A DNA stretch of 5,728 nt from Ruaniaceae bacterium (GTDB taxonomy: Bacteria; Actinomycetota; Actinomycetes; Actinomycetales; Actinomycetaceae). Both the position numbers and the translations under genes were made by a program. The DNA is taken from contig JAKDIE010000100.1 in assembly GCA_030450655.1 (NCBI GenBank), forward strand, positions 1-5,728. The letters are read 5' to 3'. The notes under the pieces were generated by a model, which was given only the letters and a program-made list of their open reading frames with translations, was not told where the DNA came from and ran no database searches. Numbering within the stretch: position 1 is the first letter of the stretch; each line of letters begins with the position of its first letter. Below, in pieces: positions 1 through 5,177 of this stretch.

Positions 1-257
1 GGTACCAGCGGCTGCGCACGGACATCTCGGAGAACTTCCGGCAGCGTTGCGCCTCGGAAGGCGTTGCGGAAACGGACGAGATTGAGCACGCGGCGGCCTC
101 GATCCTCGCGGTCATGGACGGGCTCCAGTACCAGTGGCTGCTCGAACAGGACGTCGTGCAACTCGGAGAGGCGACTCGCTTCGCGATCCACGCGATCGTC
201 GATGCCATCCTCGGCCCCGTGCCATCCCCCGATCCGGACGCTCGCCCGGCCAAATGA
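1..257 (+). CDS. TetR-family transcriptional regulator, C-terminal fragment (cut by window edge)
   Basis: An open frame enters from the left edge (first full codon at base 3) and ends at a TGA at 255-257, leaving 84 residues. The visible part is all helical ligand-binding domain. It contains the stretch ILAVMDGLQYQWLLEQD followed by a helix ending FAIHAIVDAILGP. The 'DGLQxQWLL' pattern near the C-terminus is typical of TetR/AcrR regulators of the BetI-like type. The DNA-binding helix-turn-helix would be at the N-terminus, outside the window, so the family call rests on the C-terminal domain only. TetR proteins are dimeric repressors released from DNA by a small ligand. The next gene on the same strand is a membrane transporter about 109 bp downstream, so the repressor may control it, but no operator is proven. 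The last ten or so residues are proline-rich and look like a disordered tail. The overlapping frame running from base 64 into the transporter is not used. Confidence 0.8.
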   Translation, partial: YQRLRTDISENFRQRCASEGVAETDEIEHAAASILAVMDGLQYQWLLEQDVVQLGEATRFAIHAIVDAILGPVPSPDPDARPAK

Positions 258-275
258 TCTCGCGCCGCGGCGCTA

Positions 276-308
276 CCACCTCGCGATCTGCCCAGAGTGC
301 GAGGATGG
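276..308 (+). terminator. GC-rich hairpin after the TetR gene, possible terminator or leader element
   Basis: The arms CCA-CCTCGC (276-284) and GCGAGG-A-TGG (299-308) pair over nine bases with one bulged A and a 14-base loop. It starts 18 bases after the TetR stop codon and ends about 58 bases before the transporter start. No T-run follows, so it is not a classic intrinsic terminator. Many actinobacterial terminators lack a T-run, but chance pairing in GC-rich DNA is also likely. A 12-bp palindrome, GCGCCGCGGCGC, lies just before it at 262-273. Confidence 0.3.
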
Positions 309-351
309 GGCGCATGACCCTCGAGTCCCCAGCCTCCGTTCGTTATTCCAC

Positions 352-358
352 GGGGAGG
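352..358 (+). promoter_or_regulatory. Ribosome binding site of the DMT transporter
   Basis: The purine-rich sequence GGGGAGG ends 8 bases before the ATG at 367. It fixes this ATG as the start although the reading frame stays open upstream to beyond base 64. I see no convincing -35/-10 promoter pair between 257 and 367. Confidence 0.75.
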
Positions 359-366
359 CAAACGCC

Positions 367-1308
367 ATGAAGGCAATCCCAACGTGGGCCGCGCTTGTTC
401 TCGCCCTGATCGTGGGGTCGATGATGGCGATCCAGTCTCGGGTCAACGGTGAACTGGCGAACCGCCTCGATGACCCGTTCGTTGGCACCGCGCTCGTCTT
501 CATCCTCGCGGTCCTGCTCATCCTGATCGCGCTCGTGGCATGGCGACCCGGCCGCGAAGGCATCGCGCGGCTTGCCCAGGCACGGCGCTCGCACACGATT
601 CCGTGGTGGATGCTGGGCGGCGGCCTCGTGGGGGGCATGTACGTGCTCTCCCAGAGCCTCGTGGTCACGACCCTCGGCGTTGCCCTCTTCTCGGTCGCCT
701 CCGTGGGCGGGCAGACGCTTGGCGGGGCGATCATGGATCGGACGCGCATCGTTCCAGGGGGCCCATTCGTCCTCACGCCCGCTCGCGCGATCGGCGCGGG
801 CCTGGCGATCCTCGCCGTGGTGGTCAGCCAGTCCGCCAGCCTGAACATGGACGTGCCGCTGTGGATGCTCTTCCTGCCGATCGCCGTCGGTCTGGCGCAA
901 GGGTGGCAGCAAGCCGTGAATGCCCGCGTGCGGATGGAAGCGCGTAGCTCATTCACCACCACTCTTCTCAATGCCACGACGGGGCTGCTGCTGCTCGTCC
1001 CCGCGGCCACGATCAAACTGCTCACAGTGGGCATGCCCGCCGAGTTCCCGCGCGAATGGTGGCTCTACACCGGCGGCCTACTCGGGGCGGTCTTCATTGG
1101 GATCGCGCCGATCGTGGTGCACGCAACCGGCGCGCTGATGTTCACGCTCATTGCCATCACGGGGCAGCTGGGCACGGCACTCCTGCTCGATCTGCTCCGG
1201 GCGGACGCCCAGCCCTTGCCTGTCACCACGATCGCTAGCGTGGTGCTCGCGTTCCTCGCGGTCGTCGTCGGCAGCCTGCGGAAGCGCCCGCCGCGGCTCC
1301 ACAGGTGA
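367..1308 (+). CDS. DMT-superfamily transporter, YdcZ/DUF606 type, two-domain form
   Basis: Encodes 313 residues, an inner-membrane protein with about ten hydrophobic segments (roughly residues 7-22, 38-59, 78-98, 101-119, 138-154, 163-180, 196-216, 233-251, 255-276, 285-303). It resembles the YdcZ/DUF606 family of the drug/metabolite transporter superfamily. Family members are often only about 150 residues with five helices; here two such units are fused in tandem. The duplication is visible: AIQSRVNGELA (21-31) matches GWQQAVNARVRMEA (179-192), and the GG.vGG..v...lvv..lG.alf....v.GQ.lG block (84-120) matches GGLLGAVFIGIAPIVVHATG.L.F...AITGQLG (236-269). The C-terminus is a short basic tail (SLRKRPPRLHR). 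The ATG at 367 is chosen because of the strong binding site before it and because hydrophobic sequence begins at once; the upstream reading in this frame is arginine/serine-rich and not protein-like. The substrate cannot be read from the sequence. Its neighbour is a TetR regulator, a common arrangement for exporters, but this is inference. Confidence 0.88.
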   Translation: MKAIPTWAALVLALIVGSMMAIQSRVNGELANRLDDPFVGTALVFILAVLLILIALVAWRPGREGIARLAQARRSHTIPWWMLGGGLVGGMYVLSQSLVVTTLGVALFSVASVGGQTLGGAIMDRTRIVPGGPFVLTPARAIGAGLAILAVVVSQSASLNMDVPLWMLFLPIAVGLAQGWQQAVNARVRMEARSSFTTTLLNATTGLLLLVPAATIKLLTVGMPAEFPREWWLYTGGLLGAVFIGIAPIVVHATGALMFTLIAITGQLGTALLLDLLRADAQPLPVTTIASVVLAFLAVVVGSLRKRPPRLHR

Positions 1309-1349
1309 TTGATACCACGGGGTGCGCTGGTTCTCGCCTCGCCCTGCGA

Positions 1350-1366
1350 AGGACGCACCTCGTCCT
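1350..1366 (+). terminator. Small hairpin between the convergent transporter and tRNA genes
   Basis: AGGACG (1350-1355) and CGTCCT (1361-1366) form a perfect six-base stem with a five-base loop, 42 bases after the transporter stop codon. The interval 1309-1432 is convergent, so a terminator is expected here. There is no T-run on either strand. A second, weaker hairpin (CCTGG-GCT-CCAGG, 1376-1388) follows. Nothing else is visible in this interval. Confidence 0.3.
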
Positions 1367-1432
1367 GCGCGCTGACCTGGGCTCCAGGCCAATCCCACAC
1401 GTGCGGTGCGTGTCAGGTCGACTCACTCTCGG

Positions 1433-1505
1433 TGCCCCCGGCGCGATTCGAACGCGCGACACCCGCTTTAGGAGAGCGGTGCTCTATCCCCTGAGCTACG
1501 GAGGC
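1433..1505 (-). tRNA. tRNA-Arg, anticodon CCT (reads AGG)
   Basis: A complete 73-base cloverleaf can be folded on the minus strand. The acceptor stem GCCTCCG pairs with CGGGGGC (one T-G wobble at pair 4). The D stem is GCTC/GAGC and the anticodon stem CCGCT/AGCGG around loop CTCCTAA. The variable loop is GTGTC, and the T stem GCGCG/CGCGC surrounds TTCGAAT. The anticodon CCT lies at 1470-1472, giving arginine at AGG codons, a rare codon in GC-rich genomes. The discriminator base is A (1433). The following bases read CC then G, so the full CCA tail is not encoded and must be added by the CCA-adding enzyme, as is common in actinobacteria. The gene stands alone, convergent with the transporter gene and downstream of iolG on the same strand. 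Confidence 0.96.
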
Positions 1506-1516
1506 GGGGCCCAGCC

Positions 1517-1522
1517 ATTCTA
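1517..1522 (-). promoter_or_regulatory. Likely -10 element of the tRNA-Arg promoter
   Basis: Reading the minus strand, TAGAAT lies 11 bases before the first tRNA base, matching the sigma-70-type TANNNT consensus well. Transcription would start at about 1510, giving a leader of only a few bases, which is normal for a tRNA gene. No good -35 is seen 16-18 bases further up (GGGCAG or CGGGCA), so the promoter call rests on the -10 and its position. Confidence 0.5.
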
Positions 1523-1593
1523 GCGCGGAGATCGCACACTGCCCGATTCCCGCACCGCTCCTACTTCCGCAGGCGCAGCATGTTCCAGGAGAC

Positions 1594-1619
1594 CGGTGGG
1601 AGCGTTGCTCGCGCCACCG
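1594..1619 (-). terminator. Hairpin downstream of iolG, possible terminator
   Basis: On the minus strand CGGTGG-CGC-GAGC-AAC-GCTC-CCACCG folds into a six-base outer stem and a four-base inner stem, with a three-base bulge and a three-base loop. It begins 14 bases after the iolG stop codon. There is no T-run after it, so it would be a T-less terminator of the kind proposed for actinobacteria. The rest of 1506-1633 holds the tRNA promoter and no gene I can support. Confidence 0.4.
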
Positions 1620-1633
1620 CACCCGCGAATCTG

Positions 1634-2617
1634 CTAGATCACGACGGTGTGTCCCGTGTGCGCGGACTCATCGGCGGCCTCGGCTAGTCGCAGTGCCGCG
1701 GTGCCGTCCTCCAACGACGGGCTGAATGGTCTCTCGCCGTCCACCGCAGAGACAAACGCCGCCAACTCCACGCTGTACGCCTCCCGGTACCGCTCCAGGA
1801 AGAAGTCAAGGTATCGAGCCTGAGCCTGGCTAACACTGGCATTTGAGACCCGCGCGGCGTGAGGAAGGACGTTCTCGACGAAGATTGATCCCTCCGTACC
1901 GAAGACCTCGAGCCGCTGATCGTATCCAACGGCGCAGTGGCGCGAGTTCGTGATGGTCGCGATCTTGCCGCTGGAGGTCCGCAGTACGGTCACCGCGGCG
2001 TCAAAGCCCTCCGTATCGGCAAGCGCAGGGTCCAGATTCTGCCCCGTCGAGAAAACGGACTCCACGTCACCAAGCAGGAAGCGAACCATGTCAAAGTCGT
2101 GAATTGTCATGTCCTTGAAGATCCCCCCAGAGCCGAGAATGTACTCGCGCGGAGGAGCTGCCGGGTCCCTGGAGATCACGGTGACTTGTTCGACGACGCC
2201 GACGCCCCCCTGTTCAACCGTGCTCCTAGCGTGCGCAAAGGAGGGATCGAAACGCCGATTGAATCCGACCATCACTCTCGCGTCGATCCCAGCGAGGCGG
2301 TGCTCCAGCGCCACAGCCTCTGCGTAGGAGGAGGCGACCGGCTTCTCACACAGAACGGCCTTCCCATTCGCCGCCGCCTCGTAGACGTGATCAGCGTGCA
2401 GTGGTGTCGGAGAGCAGATTATGACGGCGTCCACGTCGTCGGCAGCACACACCTCATCGGCATTACCAGCCACTCGAGCACCGTACCGATCAGCCACCTC
2501 GGCGGCCGCCGCGACATTCGGATCCGAGACGATCACAAGGCGAGTCGCAGGATTATCGGCAATACTCCGGGCATGAACCCGACCAATTCTCCCTGCACCG
2601 ACCAGTCCGACACGCAT
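1634..2617 (-). CDS. iolG: Inositol 2-dehydrogenase-like oxidoreductase (Gfo/Idh/MocA family)
   Basis: Encodes 327 residues, close to the usual 330-340 of the family. IolG oxidises myo-inositol to scyllo-inosose with NAD+, the first step of inositol breakdown in the cytoplasm. The N-terminal Rossmann fold carries the dinucleotide motif GAGRIG (residues 7-12). The family motif EKP follows with Lys92, and GGIFKDMTIHDFDM holds Asp169 and His173. Lys, Asp and His with the D-x3-H spacing match the catalytic set of IolG-type dehydrogenases. The C-terminal half is the alpha/beta substrate and dimer domain. The start is taken as the ATG at 2617 because GGGGG sits six bases before it. A TTG two codons upstream (2623) directly abuts that binding site and is unlikely. 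The gene follows the GntR regulator after 140 bp with its own AT-richer upstream region. Sibling enzymes acting on scyllo-inositol or other sugars look similar, but the iolD and iolA neighbours favour a role in inositol use. Confidence 0.87.
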   Translation of the reverse strand: MRVGLVGAGRIGRVHARSIADNPATRLVIVSDPNVAAAAEVADRYGARVAGNADEVCAADDVDAVIICSPTPLHADHVYEAAANGKAVLCEKPVASSYAEAVALEHRLAGIDARVMVGFNRRFDPSFAHARSTVEQGGVGVVEQVTVISRDPAAPPREYILGSGGIFKDMTIHDFDMVRFLLGDVESVFSTGQNLDPALADTEGFDAAVTVLRTSSGKIATITNSRHCAVGYDQRLEVFGTEGSIFVENVLPHAARVSNASVSQAQARYLDFFLERYREAYSVELAAFVSAVDGERPFSPSLEDGTAALRLAEAADESAHTGHTVVI

Positions 2618-2623
2618 GCGCAA

Positions 2624-2628
2624 CCCCC
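2624..2628 (-). promoter_or_regulatory. iolG: Ribosome binding site of iolG
   Basis: GGGGG on the minus strand is six bases from the ATG at 2617. It decides between this ATG and the in-frame TTG at 2623, which would leave no spacing. Confidence 0.6.
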
Positions 2629-2680
2629 AACGTGGATAGTTCCTGTGGCCGCCCGCACCTCAGATCGTGCCTTAGCGTCC

Positions 2681-2740
2681 GCTCACAAGACAATTATGCA
2701 CTAATGATGGATCAATTACCCCGTTGTCCGAACATTTGCG
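2681..2740 (-). promoter_or_regulatory. Promoter/operator region upstream of iolG
   Basis: This 60-base stretch is about 43% G+C by my count (26 of 60), clearly lower than the genes on either side. On the minus strand CATAAT (2693-2698) is one base from the -10 consensus and would start a transcript about 70 bases before iolG. No good -35 is spaced to it, as expected for an activated or tightly regulated promoter. Plus-strand dyads are TGTCCGAACA (2725-2734) and TAATGAT-GG-ATC-A-ATTA (2702-2718). Both have counterparts upstream of the GntR gene, so this is the best place for an operator. It is read from pattern only. Confidence 0.45.
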
Positions 2741-2757
2741 ACCCACGCTCGCGCCTC

Positions 2758-3552
2758 TCATACGGACTGTGACGCTTCGGCCACGAGAGTCAACCTAACG
2801 GTGTATCGATCTGCGGTGTATGCGTGCTTGCCATACTCCACAACTCTCCCCGTTGAATCGTATGAGGTGCGCTCGATCGTGAGGACCGAGGAGTGGTCCT
2901 CAATCTCAAGAAGCTCGCGTTCTCGATCAGAGGCGGGCCTGGCTCCCACGACCTGATCGGCAGACGCGAGATGTACCGAACGCTCTGTGAACCCCTGGTA
3001 GAGACCCTTGCTCACGAGATCGGTCAGCGACGGAGCAACATCGACGGGGATCAGGTTCGACATGAGTCCGAGAGGATCCTCATCGGCCCAACGCAGGCGC
3101 TCGATCTTCACCAGTTCGCTTCCCATCGGGCACTTCAAGAGATCGGCCTCCTCCTCCCCCGCCAAGATCACCTCGTAACTCAGGACGTCCGTGCGAGTCG
3201 TGTAGCCCGCAGCGCGCAGATCGTCATTGAGTGACGTGAGCGCGATTGGTCGATGGACATGAGTTGGAGTGACCCGGGTGCCGGCGCCTCTGCGTCTCGT
3301 GAGCAACCCACGCCCAACCAAGTCCTGCAGTGCCCGCCGGGCCGTGGGCCGAGAAACCTCCAAGCGTTTGGCGAGGGATACCTCGTCCTCGAGCAATCTG
3401 CCAGGAGGGATGGCACCTGAGGTGATCAGTACCGACAACGGTTCGGAGATTTGTGCGTGCAGGGGATCGCTGGACGATCTATCCAGCGTGATGTCCAGAA
3501 CATATGGAACGTTCCGAATGTCCTCACGTGAGTGCGAATCGACCGGCTCCAT
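2758..3552 (-). CDS. GntR-family regulator, HutC/UTRA type, probable inositol regulator
   Basis: Encodes 264 residues. A winged helix-turn-helix covers about residues 30-96. It contains PLHAQISEPLSVLITSGAIPPG, then a recognition region around LAKRLEVSRPTARRALQDLVGRGLL, and a wing ending RRRGAGTRV. The rest (about 105-255) fits the UTRA effector-binding domain of the HutC subfamily, with typical phrases such as LLKCPMGSELVKIERLRWAD and the closing VVEYGKHAYTADRYTVRL. The ATG at 3552 is used because GAGGGGG lies four bases before it; an in-frame TTG at 3582 adds ten residues but lacks a spaced binding site. GntR-type IolR is a known repressor of inositol genes in Corynebacterium glutamicum, and this gene sits between iolA and iolG. 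It is therefore probably the local repressor, released by an inositol-derived ligand. That role is inference, as UTRA domains bind many ligands. The first 29 residues before the HTH domain are longer than usual for the subfamily. Confidence 0.85.
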   Translation of the reverse strand: MEPVDSHSREDIRNVPYVLDITLDRSSSDPLHAQISEPLSVLITSGAIPPGRLLEDEVSLAKRLEVSRPTARRALQDLVGRGLLTRRRGAGTRVTPTHVHRPIALTSLNDDLRAAGYTTRTDVLSYEVILAGEEEADLLKCPMGSELVKIERLRWADEDPLGLMSNLIPVDVAPSLTDLVSKGLYQGFTERSVHLASADQVVGARPASDRERELLEIEDHSSVLTIERTSYDSTGRVVEYGKHAYTADRYTVRLTLVAEASQSV

Positions 3553-3556
3553 GTAA

Positions 3557-3563
3557 CCCCCTC
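3557..3563 (-). promoter_or_regulatory. Ribosome binding site of the GntR regulator
   Basis: GAGGGGG on the minus strand ends four bases before the ATG at 3552. The spacing is a little short but the site is strong, and it supports this start over the TTG at 3582. Confidence 0.6.
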
Positions 3564-3570
3564 GTGGACG

Positions 3571-3620
3571 GATATGGAACAATCTCGCCTGTTAAAGGAT
3601 GATCTTACCGAACAAAGGAG
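3571..3620 (-). promoter_or_regulatory. Promoter/operator region upstream of the GntR gene
   Basis: About 42% G+C (21 of 50), low against its surroundings. The plus strand reads GGATGATCTTACCGAACA (3597-3614), which shares GATG, ATC, TTACC and CCGAACA with the region upstream of iolG. On the minus strand TAAGAT (3602-3607) is a possible -10, but no convincing -35 is placed for it. GAACAA occurs twice, 33 bases apart (3577-3582 and 3610-3615). The position suggests self-regulation of the GntR gene. No clear terminator is seen between iolA and this region, so read-through from iolA is possible. Confidence 0.4.
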
Positions 3621-3660
3621 TCCAGAGCGCCAGCCCCCGCCTCGGATCCGCGCTGATGCG

Positions 3661-5157
3661 CTACTCCTCGCGCTGAAACGACATGGTGGCCGAGTAGGCA
3701 CCCGCCTCGGAGGGCCACCGGGACGTGATCGCCTTGGCGCGGGTGTAGAACCGGACACCTTCCGGCCCATGGATGTGTGTGTCACCCAACAGCGATTGCT
3801 TCCACCCGCCGAAGGAGTAGTACGCCACCGGGGTAGGAATGGGCACGTTGACGCCCACCATCCCGGCCTCAACATCGAGAGTGAAACGACGGGCGATGCC
3901 ACCATCGTTCGTGAAGATCGCTGCACCGTTACCGAACGGCGATGAGTTCACGATCCCGATTGCCTCCTCGTAGCTCGCAGCCGAGACCACAACGAGCACC
4001 GGGCCGAAGATCTCCTGGGTGTACGCGGGGGCGTCTAGCGGCACATCAGTGAGGACGGTCGGTCCGAGGAAATGGCCGTTCTCGTGGCCGTCGATGGTCA
4101 CGCCGCGACCATCCAGCACCACGTTCGCACCACGAGCCTCGGCATCGTCGATCAGGCCCGTGATCCGCTGCTTCGCTGCGGCCGAGATGACCGGGCCCAT
4201 CTCAACCCCCTCGTTCATCCCGTACCCCACCGTGATGGTGCGCGCCTTCTGGGCGACCTTCTGCGCGAGGCTCTCCCCCACACCGCCCACGGCGACGACG
4301 ACCGGCAACGCCATGCACCGCTCACCGGCGGCACCGAACGCCGCAGCCGAGATGTGGGACGAAGCAAAGTCGAGATCGGCGTCGGGCATCACGATCGCGT
4401 GGTTGTTGGCACCCCCAAGGGCCTGGACGCGCTTTCCGTGAGCGATGCCTCGTTCCTGGATGATGTGCGCCACCGGGGTGGATCCCACAAAGGAGATCGC
4501 GTCGATCCCTGGATGGTCGAGGATGCTCGTGACCAATTCACGCTCGCCAGAGAGCACGTTGTAGATGCCATCCGGGAGACCGGCCTCCTTGTAAAGTTCG
4601 CCCACGATCAGTGACGCGGTGGGAGTAGGAGTCGCAGGCTTCACGATGAAGGCGTTGCCTGTCGCGATCGCCACCGGGTGCATCCACATCGGGACCATCA
4701 CCGGGAAGTTGAATGGGCACACGCCGGCCACCACTCCGAGGGGCTGGCGAATCGTGTGAACGTCGATTCCGCGGGAGGCGTCCGAGGTGTATTCGCCCTT
4801 CAACGCGGCGGGAATCCCGCAGACGAAGTCCAGCGTCTCGCGCCCTCGCTGGATCTCGCCGACAGCGTCCGAGTAGTTCTTCCCGTGCTCCTGCACGATC
4901 GCCGTAGCGATGCGGTCCTGGTTCGCGAGCACAAGCTCCCGCATCCGGAACATGATGGCCGTGCGCTCGGCGAGCGACGTGTTTCCCCAGGCCTTCTGCG
5001 CCTTCCGCGCAATCTCGACCGTGTGGTCGAGATCCTCCTGAGAGGCAACGAGGACCTCGGACTCGCTCACACCGGTGCCAGGGTTCTCCACGGGCAGTGT
5101 CTCGGCGGGCGAGCCCTCATAGTAGGAGCCATTGACCCAGTGCCTGATGGTGTTCAT
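3661..5157 (-). CDS. iolA: CoA-acylating methylmalonate/malonate semialdehyde dehydrogenase
   Basis: Encodes 498 residues, the normal length for the MMSDH branch of the aldehyde dehydrogenase superfamily. It converts malonate semialdehyde, CoA and NAD+ to acetyl-CoA, CO2 and NADH, the last step of inositol breakdown. The same enzyme type makes propionyl-CoA from methylmalonate semialdehyde in valine breakdown. Visible motifs are CPFNFPVMVPMWM (147-159, Asn150 for the oxyanion hole), the cofactor segment IVKPATPTPT (171-180), FVGSTPVA (223-230), and GAAGERCMAL with catalytic Cys281. EIFGPV lies at 382-387. Where ordinary aldehyde dehydrogenases have a glutamate base (ELGG), this protein reads ALGGANNH (247-254). 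That lack is normal for the CoA-dependent MMSDH branch. The ATG at 5157 begins MNTIRHWVNG, the usual family N-terminus. The frame stays open to 5280 but would overlap iolD. The binding site is weak (GAAAGAAG, five bases away). It lies 20 bp after the iolD stop, so the two form one transcript. Confidence 0.93.
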   Translation of the reverse strand: MNTIRHWVNGSYYEGSPAETLPVENPGTGVSESEVLVASQEDLDHTVEIARKAQKAWGNTSLAERTAIMFRMRELVLANQDRIATAIVQEHGKNYSDAVGEIQRGRETLDFVCGIPAALKGEYTSDASRGIDVHTIRQPLGVVAGVCPFNFPVMVPMWMHPVAIATGNAFIVKPATPTPTASLIVGELYKEAGLPDGIYNVLSGERELVTSILDHPGIDAISFVGSTPVAHIIQERGIAHGKRVQALGGANNHAIVMPDADLDFASSHISAAAFGAAGERCMALPVVVAVGGVGESLAQKVAQKARTITVGYGMNEGVEMGPVISAAAKQRITGLIDDAEARGANVVLDGRGVTIDGHENGHFLGPTVLTDVPLDAPAYTQEIFGPVLVVVSAASYEEAIGIVNSSPFGNGAAIFTNDGGIARRFTLDVEAGMVGVNVPIPTPVAYYSFGGWKQSLLGDTHIHGPEGVRFYTRAKAITSRWPSEAGAYSATMSFQREE

Positions 5158-5177
5158 GTGTGCTTCTTTCTTCTCGT

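Noticed and set aside
64..366. Upstream extension of the transporter frame from base 64
   Set aside because: The extension is an arginine/serine-rich shadow of the TetR gene in another frame; the ATG at 367 has a strong binding site and starts the first membrane helix.
273..1034. Long antisense frames over the transporter gene (273-1034 and 343-912, minus strand)
   Set aside because: Long antisense frames are common in GC-rich genes; their composition (runs of R, P, H, E) is not protein-like and no binding site stands out.
1305..1622. Several short open frames over the tRNA on both strands, with peptides such as GAIRTRDTRF, PARFERATPALGERCS and VAQGIEHRSPKAGVARSN
   Set aside because: These are the well-known false proteins produced by translating a tRNA gene and its T-arm; the cloverleaf explains the sequence fully.
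1561..1632. Short minus-strand reading ending SWNMLRLRK before a TAG at 1561-1563, resembling the tail of a lost gene
   Set aside because: Only about 24 codons are open between stops and no family can be named; it overlaps the hairpin after iolG. Too little to call a pseudogene.
1937..2704. 255-codon plus-strand frame antisense to iolG
   Set aside because: It mirrors a strongly supported dehydrogenase gene, shows no recognisable motif, and ends in the promoter region; treated as a shadow.
3643..3650. CGGATCCG palindrome after the iolA stop codon as a terminator
   Set aside because: It is only eight bases with no loop and no T-run; a self-complementary site of this size is expected by chance.
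3426..3926. Minus-strand frame joining the region between iolA and the GntR gene
   Set aside because: It overlaps both well-supported genes in another frame and has no recognisable domain.
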